64,000 bases of DNA, taken from Arthrobacter sp. UKPF54-2 (lineage in GTDB: Bacteria; Actinomycetota; Actinomycetes; Actinomycetales; Micrococcaceae). The stretch covers positions 3,286,001 through 3,350,000 of the forward strand of contig NZ_CP040174.1 in the NCBI RefSeq assembly GCF_007858535.1, read 5' to 3'. Position numbers and translations under genes: made by a program. Numbering within the stretch: position 1 is the first letter of the stretch; each line of letters begins with the position of its first letter. This document shows positions 28,337 through 37,057 of the stretch, one piece after another. The notes below the pieces were generated by a model that did not search any database, had not been told where the DNA came from, and worked only from the letters and a program-made list of their open reading frames with translations.

Positions 28337-29427
28337 GCCTGGCCGAACAACTGCGGGTTGAGCAGACGGACTTCGTCGCAGCCGTGGCCGGGAAGCTGAC
28401 GGACTTCCTGGTCGATCGCACCACGGTGATGGCCGCCATTTCCCCGGACATCGACCCGCTGATGGGCTCGATCTCCAACCTCGTCACGGGCGGCAAGCGC
28501 CTCCGCGCCCTGATGTGTTACTGGGGCTGGCGCGGGGCCGGCGGCGATGCCGGCGCGCCGGAGGTGGTCACCGCCGGTTCAGCGCTCGAGCTGTTCCAGG
28601 CCGCGGCGTTGATCCACGACGACATCATTGACCGCTCCGACACCCGCCGAGGCGGCCCGAGCGTGCACCGCCGCTTCAGCGAACTCCATGCGACCCAGGG
28701 GTGGGCGCTGGATCCGGAGCGCTTCGGCCATGCCGCGGCCATTCTGACCGGTGACCTGTGCCTGTCCTTCAGCGAGGAATCCTTCACCGAGATCGGCGAC
28801 CGGGCGGCCTCCGGCAGCCGGGCCCGGCTCATCTTCAACCTGATGCGAGCCGAGGTGATGGCCGGCCAGTACCTGGACATCCTTGAGGAAGTGGCCGGTC
28901 CGCACCGGGACCGCGCCGGCGCTGTAAGCCGCGCCCAGTCCATCATCCGGTTCAAATCGGCCAAGTACTCCACGGAGCACCCGCTGGCCCTCGGCGGGGC
29001 GCTGGCCGGGGCGCCGGATGAGCTGCTCCGCGGCTATTCGGCCTTTGCCCTCCCGCTGGGCGAGGCGTTCCAGCTCCGCGACGACGTGCTGGGGGTCTTC
29101 GGCGACCCGGTCACCACCGGGAAGCCGGCCGGCGATGACCTCCGTGAAGGCAAGCGCACGGTGCTCGTGGCTTTCGCCCTGGACCAGGCCGCTCCGGCGG
29201 AGTCGGCGTATATCGACGCCAAGCTCGGCAGCCCGGACCTGACCACCGGCGACGTCGAGGAAATCCGCCGCATCATCGTCGACTGCGGGGCCCTCCAGGC
29301 CACCGAGGTCCTGATCGAGGAATTCGGCCGGGCAGCGTTTGATGCCCTGGAACTGCTGCCGCTGGAGGAACTGCCCAAGACGGCGCTCCGCAAGCTCGCC
29401 GAAGCCGCGGTCAGCCGCACCGCCTAG
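28333..29427 (+). CDS. Polyprenyl (geranylgeranyl-type) diphosphate synthase
   Basis: Condenses isopentenyl diphosphate with allylic diphosphates. The first Asp-rich motif is DDIID (96-100, within LIHDDIIDRSDTRRGG); the second lies near residue 250 in FQLRDDVLGVFGD. GGKRLRALM (53-61) binds the pyrophosphate. 364 aa is typical for actinobacterial short-chain synthases (IdsA group). The residues before the first DDxxD (ALELFQAAALIH) suggest a geranylgeranyl-size product, but chain length is uncertain. GTG start overlaps the lipoprotein stop. Position matches idsA2 (Rv2173). Confidence 0.93.
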   Translation: MSLAEQLRVEQTDFVAAVAGKLTDFLVDRTTVMAAISPDIDPLMGSISNLVTGGKRLRALMCYWGWRGAGGDAGAPEVVTAGSALELFQAAALIHDDIIDRSDTRRGGPSVHRRFSELHATQGWALDPERFGHAAAILTGDLCLSFSEESFTEIGDRAASGSRARLIFNLMRAEVMAGQYLDILEEVAGPHRDRAGAVSRAQSIIRFKSAKYSTEHPLALGGALAGAPDELLRGYSAFALPLGEAFQLRDDVLGVFGDPVTTGKPAGDDLREGKRTVLVAFALDQAAPAESAYIDAKLGSPDLTTGDVEEIRRIIVDCGALQATEVLIEEFGRAAFDALELLPLEELPKTALRKLAEAAVSRTA

Positions 29428-29456
29428 CGCCGGCCTCCGGGTGCCGCCGGGTACGC

Positions 29457-29494
29457 AAAAGGCCGTGCCCAACGCCGAGGCGCCGTGCACGGCC
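29457..29494 (-). terminator. Terminator between convergent genes
   Basis: Stem GGCCGTGC / GCACGGCC, read on the minus strand into TTTT (29457-29460). It should end the Rv2175c-like transcript and may also serve the plus-strand synthase gene that ends at 29427. Confidence 0.75.
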
Positions 29495-29509
29495 CGAGCC
29501 GCAGTGGTG

Positions 29510-29863
29510 TTACCAGGCCATGGTCTGGGCCCGGCGCCGGATTTCGGTCTTGCGTCCTTCGCGGAGGGCGTCGATCGGCCGGCCGCGGAGTGAATCGTCC
29601 GGGGTAAAGAGCCAGGTGATGAGTTCCTCGTCCGAATAGCCGGCGTCCGAGAGCACAATAATCGTGCCCTTCAGGCTCTCAACGGCATGCCCGTCCTGGA
29701 TAAACTCCGCCGGGACGGAGCGAATCCGCCGGTCGCCGATCCTCACGGCCGCGAGGGCACGCTCGTCCAGCAAGGCATGAACCTTGGTGATGGAGACGTC
29801 CAGCAGCTTTGCTACGTCGGGCAGGGGCAGCCATTCGCCTACAAGGCTTTCTACAGTACTCAC
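29510..29863 (-). CDS. Rv2175c-like winged-helix DNA-binding protein
   Basis: 117-aa protein. An N-terminal excisionase-like HTH (LPLPDVAKLLDVSITKVHALLDERALAAVRIGDRRIRSVP, residues 12-50) precedes the Rv2175c C-terminal domain (GTIIVLSDAGYSDEELITWLFTPDDSLRGRPIDALREG). M. tuberculosis Rv2175c is a DNA-binding substrate of the kinase PknL, which controls its binding by threonine phosphorylation. Here a PASTA kinase lies 1.8 kb away, with a LysM hydrolase between them, divergent from this gene. A Thr near the N-terminus (Thr3) is the only counterpart I see for the mycobacterial N-terminal site. Confidence 0.88.
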   Translation of the reverse strand: MSTVESLVGEWLPLPDVAKLLDVSITKVHALLDERALAAVRIGDRRIRSVPAEFIQDGHAVESLKGTIIVLSDAGYSDEELITWLFTPDDSLRGRPIDALREGRKTEIRRRAQTMAW

Positions 29864-30076
29864 GGATCAAGATTGCCATGCCGGACCGGATTGCGCCTAG
29901 TCAGCCACGATCGAATAATCCGGCCCCTTAATACAATCGCCCCGGGCCCCGCCACGGCGCCGTCTCCCCCGCCGTCACGACGTCCACGGCGACACTCCAG
30001 AAAGCCGTGTTTGCGGAATGTCAAACAGTTCTTGTGCTATTTCGCAATTCATGAGAGATTCACATAGATCACATTT

Positions 30077-30121
30077 GTAACTGCAGTATCTTTAGTCACA
30101 CTGGTAACACCAGTAACACCG
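30077..30121 (+). promoter_or_regulatory. Five in-phase 9-mers, candidate MtrA binding array
   Basis: Consecutive 9-base units GTAACTGCA, GTATCTTTA, GTCACACTG, GTAACACCA, GTAACACCG run without gaps from 30077 to 30121, ending 41 bases before the LysM hydrolase start. The response regulator MtrA of mycobacteria binds tandem GTCACAGCG-like 9-mers upstream of wall hydrolase and rpf genes. The match in unit length and core is close; the regulator assignment is inference. Confidence 0.6.
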
Positions 30122-30162
30122 GCCTGACCTGCAGCGTTCGCCGCTGAGAAGAGGATTTTCCC

Positions 30163-31572
30163 ATGACGACGTCACGTTCGCCGAAGCCCAACACGAGGCC
30201 AGGCCTCCCGCTGATTGCGGCGACGACGGCGGCACTGCCCGCCGTCGTACTCTCGTCTTTGGCGATCGCCCAGCCCGCTGCGGCCGAACCGCGCCCGCGT
30301 GCGATTCCGGCGACACTTGCGGCGGCCATGAAGGCCCAGGGCCTGGCCGCCACATCGCTGCCTTCCCGGCTGATTCCCGCCTCTTCCGTCCCTGTGGCGA
30401 TTCCTGCGGCATTCCGTCCTGCCCAGGTCTCCGCGCCGTCCGAGTACACGATCGCCCGCGGCGACACGATCAGCGCGATCGCAGGCAAGTTCGGCCTGGA
30501 CACCTACGCGATCCTCAAGCTGAACAATCTGCAGGCCAACACCGTGATCTACCCGGGCCAGAAGATCAAGCTCACCGGCTCCGCGACGGCACCGGCAGCT
30601 CCGGCCGCACCTGCACCCGCGGCCCCGGCACCGTCCGGCGGCAAGGTCTACACGGTGAAGTCAGGTGACACCCTCAGCGCCATCGCCGCGCGCCACGGCG
30701 TCCAGCTTTCCGAGGTCTTCAGCTGGAACGGCCTCACCATGCGCTCCGTGATCTACCCCGGACAGCAGATCAAGGTCGGCGCCGGGACCCCGGCGCCCTC
30801 CGCGCCTGCACCCGCCCCTGCTCCGGCGCCCGCCCCGGCCGCACCCGCGCCCGCCCCGGCGGCACCCGCTCCGGCCCCGGCCAGTTCGGGTTCGTACACC
30901 ATCAAGGCCGGCGACACCCTCTCCGGCATTGCGGCCCGGCACGGGGTCAAGCTCTCCGACGTCCTGTCCGCTAACCAGTTGACCATGAGCAGCATCATCT
31001 ACCCGGGCAACAAACTGGTGATCCCCGGCTCCACCACGGGCGCCATCAACCCGTCCTCGAGCCAGCCGCAGGCCACCGTGACACCGCTGGTGCCCAGCAC
31101 GTTCCTCGGCTTCAGCTACCCGGCGGCCGTCCTCAACTCGGCCAACCAGAACAAGTCACTGCTCAACGCCTCGCCGGTGCCCAGCCGCGAGCAGATGAAG
31201 CAGATCGTGGCGGACACCGCGCGCCGGATGGGCGTGGATCCCTCCCTGGCACTGGCCTTCGCCTTCCAGGAGTCCAGCTTCGACCACCGCTCGGTGTCCC
31301 CCGCCAACGCGATTGGCACCATGCAGGTGATTCCTTCCTCGGGCCAGTGGGCCTCGGACCTGGTTGGCCGACAGCTGAACCTGCTGGACCCGTACGACAA
31401 CGCCACGGCCGGCGTCGCCATCATCCGCCAGCTGGTGCGCACCAGCAAAGACCTGGACTACGCGATCGCCGGGTACTACCAGGGCCAGTACTCGGTCAAC
31501 ACCCGGGGCATGTACGACGATACGAAGGTCTACGTGGCCTCCATCAAGAAGCTGCAGCATCAGTTCAGCTAG
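30163..31572 (+). CDS. Secreted lytic transglycosylase with three LysM domains
   Basis: Exported peptidoglycan hydrolase of 469 aa. Signal peptide residues 1-41 (cleavage near AQPAAA-EP). LysM domains at 94-137 (YTIARGDTISAIAGKFG), 162-205 (YTVKSGDTLSAIAARHG) and 245-287 (YTIKAGDTLSGIAARHG) are joined by Ala/Pro-rich linkers. The C-terminal transglycosylase (SLT) domain, 343-469, has the catalytic Glu370 in FAFQESSFD, plus GTMQVIPSSGQWAS and a late GYYQGQYSV. AAGAGGA precedes the ATG at 8 bases. Upstream lies the 9-mer array. The neighbouring PASTA kinase is expected to bind muropeptides, so the two may be functionally linked. Confidence 0.94.
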   Translation: MTTSRSPKPNTRPGLPLIAATTAALPAVVLSSLAIAQPAAAEPRPRAIPATLAAAMKAQGLAATSLPSRLIPASSVPVAIPAAFRPAQVSAPSEYTIARGDTISAIAGKFGLDTYAILKLNNLQANTVIYPGQKIKLTGSATAPAAPAAPAPAAPAPSGGKVYTVKSGDTLSAIAARHGVQLSEVFSWNGLTMRSVIYPGQQIKVGAGTPAPSAPAPAPAPAPAPAAPAPAPAAPAPAPASSGSYTIKAGDTLSGIAARHGVKLSDVLSANQLTMSSIIYPGNKLVIPGSTTGAINPSSSQPQATVTPLVPSTFLGFSYPAAVLNSANQNKSLLNASPVPSREQMKQIVADTARRMGVDPSLALAFAFQESSFDHRSVSPANAIGTMQVIPSSGQWASDLVGRQLNLLDPYDNATAGVAIIRQLVRTSKDLDYAIAGYYQGQYSVNTRGMYDDTKVYVASIKKLQHQFS

Positions 31573-31616
31573 ACCGCCAGCATCGCGCGGGGCTGAGCCC
31601 TCCGTCGCGTAACGAT

Positions 31617-31652
31617 ACGGGTCCGGATTGCATGTCAATCCGGGCCCGTTTC
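31617..31652 (+). terminator. Terminator after the LysM hydrolase
   Basis: A 14-bp stem (31617-31630 with 31636-31649, one G-T pair) and 5-base loop followed by TTTCC. It lies just before the kinase start at 31673, implying the kinase has its own promoter or depends on read-through. Confidence 0.65.
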
Positions 31653-31672
31653 CGTGCAGAGCTTAGGATCAA

Positions 31673-33793
31673 ATGGTGCAGGACTACACATCGGACGCTC
31701 TTGTCGGGACCGTGGTGGACAACCGGTACCTGATCCGTTCCAAGCTGGCCCGCGGCGGGATGTCCACGGTTTACCTCGCCACCGACCGCCGGCTGGAGCG
31801 GGATGTGGCGCTCAAGGTCCTGCATCCGCACATGGCCGGCGACCCGCAGTTCCTGGACCGGCTGGGCCGCGAGGCGAAAGCCGCCGCCAGGCTCTCCCAC
31901 CCGCACGTCGTGGGCGTGCTGGACCAGGGCGAGGACGGCCCCCTGGCCTATCTGGTGATGGAGTACATCAAGGGCCACACGCTGCGCGACGTGCTCAAGG
32001 ACAAGGGCGCGCTCACCCCGCGGCTGGCCCTGGCCCTGATCGATCCGGTGGTCGAGGGACTTGGAGCCGCCCACTCCGCCGGGCTCATCCACCGGGACGT
32101 CAAGCCGGAGAACGTGCTGATCGCCGACGACGGCCGGATCAAGATCGGCGACTTCGGGCTGGCCCGGGCCATCACCACCACCACCAGCACCGGGGCGCTG
32201 ATCGGCACCGTGGCCTACCTTTCCCCCGAGCTGGTGATGGGCCGGCAGGCCGACGCGCGCAGCGACATTTATTCGCTGGGCATCATGCTGTACGAGATGA
32301 TGACCGGCCGGCAGCCGTTCGACGGCGAAGTCCCCATTCAGGTCGCCTACCAACACGTGAACTCCACCGTAGGCGCGCCCTCGGAGCTGGTTCCGGGCCT
32401 GGCCGGGGAACTCGACGAGCTGGTGCAGTGGTGCACCGCCAATGACCCGGAGCAGCGTCCGGTGGACGGCAACGCCCTGCTGGCCGAACTGCGCCATATC
32501 CGCACCAACCTCAGCGACGCTGAGCTGGACCTGCGGCCTCCCGCCGCCCGGCCCGCACCGATGGCGGGCGGAGCGGCGGGCGGAGCCGCCGCCGGCGCCG
32601 CCGTCGTGGCGGGCGCATCGGAAGACGCGCACACCGAACTGCTCGGCGGCATCCAGCAGCCCACCGAAGTCATCGGCCGCGGCGGCCCCCACCCGACGAC
32701 GGTGCTCTCCGGCACCCCGCGGCCCGGCGCGTACGGCCCGCTCTCGGCCCCGGACGAGCGCGCGTTCGGCGCCACCGCGGAGGAAGCCGCGGGCGGACCG
32801 GCGGCCCCGGCCAGCAAGCGCGCACTGCGGAAGCTGGACCGTGACGAGGAAAGGGCCCGCCAGCGTGCGGCGGCAACGCCCAGCCGCAGCCTGCGGGCGG
32901 GCAACCCCCGGCGCCGCGGCCTGGTCTGGCTCCTGGTGCTGGCCGTGCTGGCCTTGCTTGCCGCCGGGGCCGGCTGGTTCTTTGGCATGGGCCCGGGATC
33001 CCCCGGAACGATCCCGCAACTATCCAACAAGACCGTGGCGGAGGCACAGCAACTGCTCCGCACCGCCGGTTTCCAGTCGACCACCCGGGACGTCTTCGAC
33101 GACGACGTCTCGCCCGGCCTGGTGGTGGGTTCGGAACCGAAGGCCGGACAGGTGGTCCGGAAGTTCGAGTCCGTTTCGCTCGCCGTGTCCAAGGGCCCCG
33201 AGCTGTTCCCCCTGCCCGAACTGGCTGGCAAATCGCTCGATGAGGCGAAGACTGTCCTCAACGGCGCCGGCATGGCCCTGGGGCCTGTCACCGAAAGCTA
33301 TGACGACGCGGCGGCCGCAGGTACCGTGCTGGCCCAGGCTCCGGGCAAGGGAACACCCGCCAAGCACGGGACGCCGGTTGCCCTGACCGTCTCCAAGGGC
33401 CCGCAGCCGATCCCGGTCCCCGACGTGCGCGGCAAGGACCAGGACGCCGCCGTCAAGACCCTCGAGGCAGCCGGTCTCAAGGCCGTCGTCGCCCCGGAAC
33501 CGGTCTTCGACCGGACGGTGCCCAAGGGCAAAGTCGCCGGCCAGGACCCCGCCACCGGCAACCTCACGAAGGGCGGCGCCGTGAACCTCACCATCTCCAA
33601 GGGCCCGAAGCTGGTGGAGGTCCCCAACGTGTTCCGCAAGCCCGAGGCAGAGGCGATCAAGGCACTCAAGGACGCCGGCTTCGAGGTGAAGGTCAGCTAC
33701 GCCTTCGGCTCGTCCGTGCTGGGTCTCGTGGCCGGCCAGGACAAAACCGGACGCCAGCCCGAAGGATCCGTCGTCACGATCACCGTGACCTGA
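31673..33793 (+). CDS. Transmembrane Ser/Thr protein kinase with four PASTA domains
   Basis: Receptor kinase of 706 aa. The N-terminal kinase domain (about residues 19-275) has the glycine loop LARGGMSTVYLA, Lys48 in VALKVL, catalytic HRDVKPEN (Asp142) and DFG (160-162), with a Thr-rich activation loop ARAITTTTSTGALIGT. A charged linker (about 285-412) and one membrane helix (about 416-440, LVWLLVLAVLALLAAGAGWFF) follow. Four extracellular PASTA repeats begin near 445 (IPQLSNK), 511 (FPLPELAGK), 579 (IPVPDVRGK) and 646 (VEVPNVFRK). Position matches pknL (Rv2176), but PknL lacks PASTA domains. Likely targets are division and wall proteins plus the Rv2175c homologue. Confidence 0.95.
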   Translation: MVQDYTSDALVGTVVDNRYLIRSKLARGGMSTVYLATDRRLERDVALKVLHPHMAGDPQFLDRLGREAKAAARLSHPHVVGVLDQGEDGPLAYLVMEYIKGHTLRDVLKDKGALTPRLALALIDPVVEGLGAAHSAGLIHRDVKPENVLIADDGRIKIGDFGLARAITTTTSTGALIGTVAYLSPELVMGRQADARSDIYSLGIMLYEMMTGRQPFDGEVPIQVAYQHVNSTVGAPSELVPGLAGELDELVQWCTANDPEQRPVDGNALLAELRHIRTNLSDAELDLRPPAARPAPMAGGAAGGAAAGAAVVAGASEDAHTELLGGIQQPTEVIGRGGPHPTTVLSGTPRPGAYGPLSAPDERAFGATAEEAAGGPAAPASKRALRKLDRDEERARQRAAATPSRSLRAGNPRRRGLVWLLVLAVLALLAAGAGWFFGMGPGSPGTIPQLSNKTVAEAQQLLRTAGFQSTTRDVFDDDVSPGLVVGSEPKAGQVVRKFESVSLAVSKGPELFPLPELAGKSLDEAKTVLNGAGMALGPVTESYDDAAAAGTVLAQAPGKGTPAKHGTPVALTVSKGPQPIPVPDVRGKDQDAAVKTLEAAGLKAVVAPEPVFDRTVPKGKVAGQDPATGNLTKGGAVNLTISKGPKLVEVPNVFRKPEAEAIKALKDAGFEVKVSYAFGSSVLGLVAGQDKTGRQPEGSVVTITVT

Positions 33794-33809
33794 TCGCGTC
33801 CTTATGGCC

Positions 33810-33856
33810 AAAAAAAGCTCCGCCCCGGCTGGATTCAGCCGGCGCGGAGCTTTTTG
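33810..33856. terminator. Bidirectional terminator between kinase and aroG
   Basis: AAAAAGCTCCGC and GCGGAGCTTTTT form a strong stem with an inner CCGGCTG/CAGCCGG helix. T tracts follow on both strands, so it serves both convergent genes. Confidence 0.9.
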
Positions 33857-33875
33857 TTCTTGGCTGAGCCTGGGC

Positions 33876-35312
33876 CTAGCGCTTGGACAGGGCGCCCGCC
33901 ACCAGGAACGCCATCTCGAGGGACTGCATGTGGTTCAGGCGCGGGTCGCAGACGGACTCGTACCGGTCCAGGAAGGCGTCCTGGTCGATCGGGTCGGCGC
34001 CGCCGAGGCACTCGGCCACATCATCGCCGGTCATTTCCACGTGCAGGCCGCCCGGGACGGTGCCGAGTCCGTGGTGCACCTCGAAGAACCCGCGCACCTC
34101 GTCGATCACGTCGTCGAAGTTGCGGGTCTTGTAGCCGTTGGGTGAGGTCACCGTGTTGCCGTGCATCGGGTCGGTGACCCAGAGGACCTGGGCACCGGAG
34201 GCCGTGACGCGTTCCACGATGGGCGGCAGCTTCTCGCGGATGTTGCCCGCGCCCATCCGGGTGATGAAGGTCAGCCGGCCCGGTTCGCGGTTCGGGTCCA
34301 GCTTGTCGATCAGCCGCAGCGCGTCGTCGCCGCTGGTCGACGGGCCGAGCTTCACGCCGATCGGGTTCCGGACGCGGGAAAGGAAATCGACATGCGCGTG
34401 GTCCAGTTCGCGGGTCCGCTCCCCGATCCAGAGGAAGTGCGCGGAGGTGTCGTAGGGCAGGCCGGTGCGCGAATCGATGCGGGTCAGGGCGCGCTCGTAG
34501 TCCAGCAACAGGGCCTCGTGGCTGGCGTAGAACTCCACCCGCTTGAGCGCCTCGAAGTCCGCCCCGCAGGAGGCCATGAACTGGATGGCCCGGTCGATGT
34601 CCCGGGCCAGCGACTCGTAGCGCGCGTGCGCCGGGTTCTCCGTGAAGCCCTTGTTCCACTGGTGCACCAGGCGCAGGTCCGCGAAGCCGCCCTGCGTAAA
34701 CGCGCGGATCAGGTTCAGGGTCGACGCCGAGGTGTGGTACGCCTTGAGCATCCGGCCGGCGTCGTGGGCGCGGGACTCCGGTGTGAAGTCATAGCCGTTC
34801 ACGATGTCGCCGCGGTACGCCGGCAGGGTCACGCCGTCGCGTGTTTCATCGTTGGAGGAGCGCGGCTTGGCGAACTGGCCCGCCATGCGTCCCATCTTGA
34901 TCACGGGCATGGCCGCGCCGTAGGTGAGCACGACGGCCATCTGCAGGATGGTCTTGACGCGGGCGCTGATCTTGTCCGCCGTCGCGGCCTCGAAGGTCTC
35001 CGCGCAGTCTCCGCCCTGGAGCAGGAAGGCCTTGCCCTGGGCCGCCGCGGCGAGCCGTTCACGCAGGATGTCTACCTCGCCGGCAAAGACCAGCGGCGGC
35101 AGCACCGAGAGTTCCTGCACCGAGGCCTCAAAGACGGCCGGATCGGACCAGCTGGGCTGTTGCGAGGCGGGCAGTTCCCGCCAATGGTCAAGCCCGGGAT
35201 AGTTCGCGGCGCCGCTCTGGGCCGTGCTGGCGAAGGCGGTGCCGGCGAGGGCAGGGCCGGCCTGCTGGAAGTTGTTGAGGGGGGACGTCGAAGGCTCGGA
35301 TAGCTCAGTCAC
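33876..35312 (-). CDS. aroG: Class II 3-deoxy-7-phosphoheptulonate (DAHP) synthase
   Basis: First enzyme of the shikimate pathway: condenses phosphoenolpyruvate and erythrose 4-phosphate. Class II signatures are LLQGGDCAETF (about residues 97-107), KMGRMAGQFAKPRS, ASHEALLLDYERALTR, and IGVKLGPS, with the metal-site ADPIDQDAFLD near the C-terminus. 478 aa, close to M. tuberculosis AroG (Rv2178c), and at the same position next to the pknL-type kinase. M. tuberculosis AroG is activated and feedback-controlled with chorismate mutase; no such gene is in this window. Confidence 0.97.
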   Translation of the reverse strand: MTELSEPSTSPLNNFQQAGPALAGTAFASTAQSGAANYPGLDHWRELPASQQPSWSDPAVFEASVQELSVLPPLVFAGEVDILRERLAAAAQGKAFLLQGGDCAETFEAATADKISARVKTILQMAVVLTYGAAMPVIKMGRMAGQFAKPRSSNDETRDGVTLPAYRGDIVNGYDFTPESRAHDAGRMLKAYHTSASTLNLIRAFTQGGFADLRLVHQWNKGFTENPAHARYESLARDIDRAIQFMASCGADFEALKRVEFYASHEALLLDYERALTRIDSRTGLPYDTSAHFLWIGERTRELDHAHVDFLSRVRNPIGVKLGPSTSGDDALRLIDKLDPNREPGRLTFITRMGAGNIREKLPPIVERVTASGAQVLWVTDPMHGNTVTSPNGYKTRNFDDVIDEVRGFFEVHHGLGTVPGGLHVEMTGDDVAECLGGADPIDQDAFLDRYESVCDPRLNHMQSLEMAFLVAGALSKR

Positions 35313-35377
35313 CTTCTAAGGATAGGCGCCCCGGGCCTGATCAGGGGCGCCCGGCGTCATTGACTGCGGGCGTTCCG

Positions 35378-36118
35378 TCACACAGCTCCGGGGGTGTCCG
35401 TTCCGTGCCCGGCGCCCGCTTCCGGCACCTCGGTGGCCTTCCCGGCCAGCCGCAGCTTGACGACGGCGGCGTATTCGTCGACGTATTCCTGGCCGGAGAG
35501 CCGCATCAGTTCATACATGATCTCGTCGGTGACGGAGCGCTGGATCAGACGGTCGTCCTCCATGCCGTAGTAGCGGCTGAAGTCCAGCGGTTCGCCGAAG
35601 ATCATCCCGATGCGCCGGATGTTGGGCATCCGCTTGCCGATCGGCTGGACCTTGTCGGTGCCGATCATGGCGACCGGGATCACCGGCACCCGGGCCTGCA
35701 GCGCCAGGCGTGCCACGCCGACCTTGCCGCGGTAGAGGCGGGCGTCCGGGCTGCGGGTGCCCTCAGGGTAAATGCCCAGCAGCGAACCGTTCTTCAGCAC
35801 GTCCATACCGGCATCCAGCGAACGGGCGGACGCCGCTCCCCCGGACCGGTCCATGGGCAGCTGGTTGGTCAGGCGGAAGAAGGCGGCGGTGAGTTTGCCC
35901 TTGATCCCCTTGCCCGTGAAGTACTCCGACTTGGCCAGGAACACCACGGGCCGGGGCACCATCAGCGGCATAAAGATGGAGTCGGAAAAGGAGAGGTGGT
36001 TGGAGGCCAGGATCGCGGCGCCCTGAGCCGGAACATTATCCAGTCCCTTCACCCACGGCCGGAACAGCGTTTTCAGGACCGGCCCAAGGACGAAGGTCTT
36101 CATGAACCAATAAAACAC
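35378..36118 (-). CDS. Lysophospholipid acyltransferase (PlsC family)
   Basis: Transfers an acyl chain to lysophosphatidate or a related acceptor at the membrane. The catalytic NHxxxxD is NHLSFSD (His41, Asp46), and the acceptor motif is PEGTRS with GKVGVARLALQARVPVIPVAMIG after it. 246 aa. Divergent from the alpha/beta hydrolase at 36230. Corresponds in order to Rv2182c. A second PlsC-family gene is at 52958. Confidence 0.93.
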   Translation of the reverse strand: MFYWFMKTFVLGPVLKTLFRPWVKGLDNVPAQGAAILASNHLSFSDSIFMPLMVPRPVVFLAKSEYFTGKGIKGKLTAAFFRLTNQLPMDRSGGAASARSLDAGMDVLKNGSLLGIYPEGTRSPDARLYRGKVGVARLALQARVPVIPVAMIGTDKVQPIGKRMPNIRRIGMIFGEPLDFSRYYGMEDDRLIQRSVTDEIMYELMRLSGQEYVDEYAAVVKLRLAGKATEVPEAGAGHGTDTPGAV

Positions 36119-36229
36119 GTGGTGAACCTCTCCGGCAGGCGTCTGGCCGGCCCTTCCTCGGGCCCGGCCAGGACTTCAGTGACACCCTACTCTAGTGAGT
36201 TTTGTCGCGAACAGTGACACGATGGGCTC

Positions 36230-37057
36230 ATGAGCGAAAGCAGCACTCCAAGGGCGCCTGCCGCTTATCGCTACCCGGGCCACGGCGCGAACGCGAGCGT
36301 CGGCGTGGCCATCTGCCACGGCTTCACAGGAAGCCCGCTCAGTGTGCTGCCCTGGGCCGAACATCTGGCGGGCCTGGGCTACGCCGTCACCGTCCCGCTG
36401 CTGCCCGGCCACGGCACCGACTGGCGGGACCTCGCCCGGCAGCGCTGGCAGGACTGGTACGGCGCCTTCGAGGCCGCATACCTCGACCTCGCGGCCCGCA
36501 CCGACAGCTGCTTCGTCGCCGGCCTGTCCATGGGCGGGACCATCGCCCTGCGGACCGCGGCGCGGCACCGGGTGGCCGGCGTCGCCGTCGTCAATCCCGG
36601 ACTCAGCTTCTACGACCGCCGGGTGCGCTACATCGGCGTGCTGAAGTACCTGCAGCGCACCACTGTGCCGCTCCGGGAAACGGAGTCGACGGCGGTGCCC
36701 ACCCAGGACGGGGATTACGCACTGACCCCGCTCTCCGCCGTCCATGAACTGCGCAGGCTGTTTACCGCCACGCTGCGGGAGCTGCCCGCCGTCGAGGCCC
36801 CTGCCCTGGTCTTCAAGTCCGTCACCGACGCCGTGGTGCCGCCGACGTCCCTGGCGCTGCTGCGCAAACGCCTGGGATCGCGGGAGCTCTCCGTGGTGCC
36901 GCTGCCGGACAGCAGCCACGTTGCCACACTCGACGTCGACGCGCCCACGATCTTTGCCGAGTCCGCCCGCTTCTTCCGCGAACCCACGTCCCGCACCGCG
37001 GCCCAGTCCCCTCCCACCTGGGACCGGCAGCGGCCCATAACTACGGAGCACGCATGA
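36230..37057 (+). CDS. Alpha/beta hydrolase, first of a tandem pair
   Basis: Carboxylesterase or monoacylglycerol-lipase-type serine hydrolase, 275 aa. Oxyanion region CHGFTGSP (29-36), nucleophile elbow GLSMGG (Ser100), an acid residue in KSVTDAVVPP (about 200) and the catalytic His in DSSHVATLD (about 227). No signal peptide. It overlaps the next gene by 4 bases (ATGA), and the two proteins share long stretches such as LLPGHGT, RWQDW, AYLDLAA and VAGLSMGG, so they are a tandem duplication. Substrate unknown. Confidence 0.92.
   Translation: MSESSTPRAPAAYRYPGHGANASVGVAICHGFTGSPLSVLPWAEHLAGLGYAVTVPLLPGHGTDWRDLARQRWQDWYGAFEAAYLDLAARTDSCFVAGLSMGGTIALRTAARHRVAGVAVVNPGLSFYDRRVRYIGVLKYLQRTTVPLRETESTAVPTQDGDYALTPLSAVHELRRLFTATLRELPAVEAPALVFKSVTDAVVPPTSLALLRKRLGSRELSVVPLPDSSHVATLDVDAPTIFAESARFFREPTSRTAAQSPPTWDRQRPITTEHA

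Noticed and set aside
29870..30162. Possible c-di-AMP (ydaO) riboswitch upstream of the LysM hydrolase
   Set aside because: Such riboswitches are known before actinobacterial wall hydrolases, but I could not find the conserved core or its pseudoknot pattern here.
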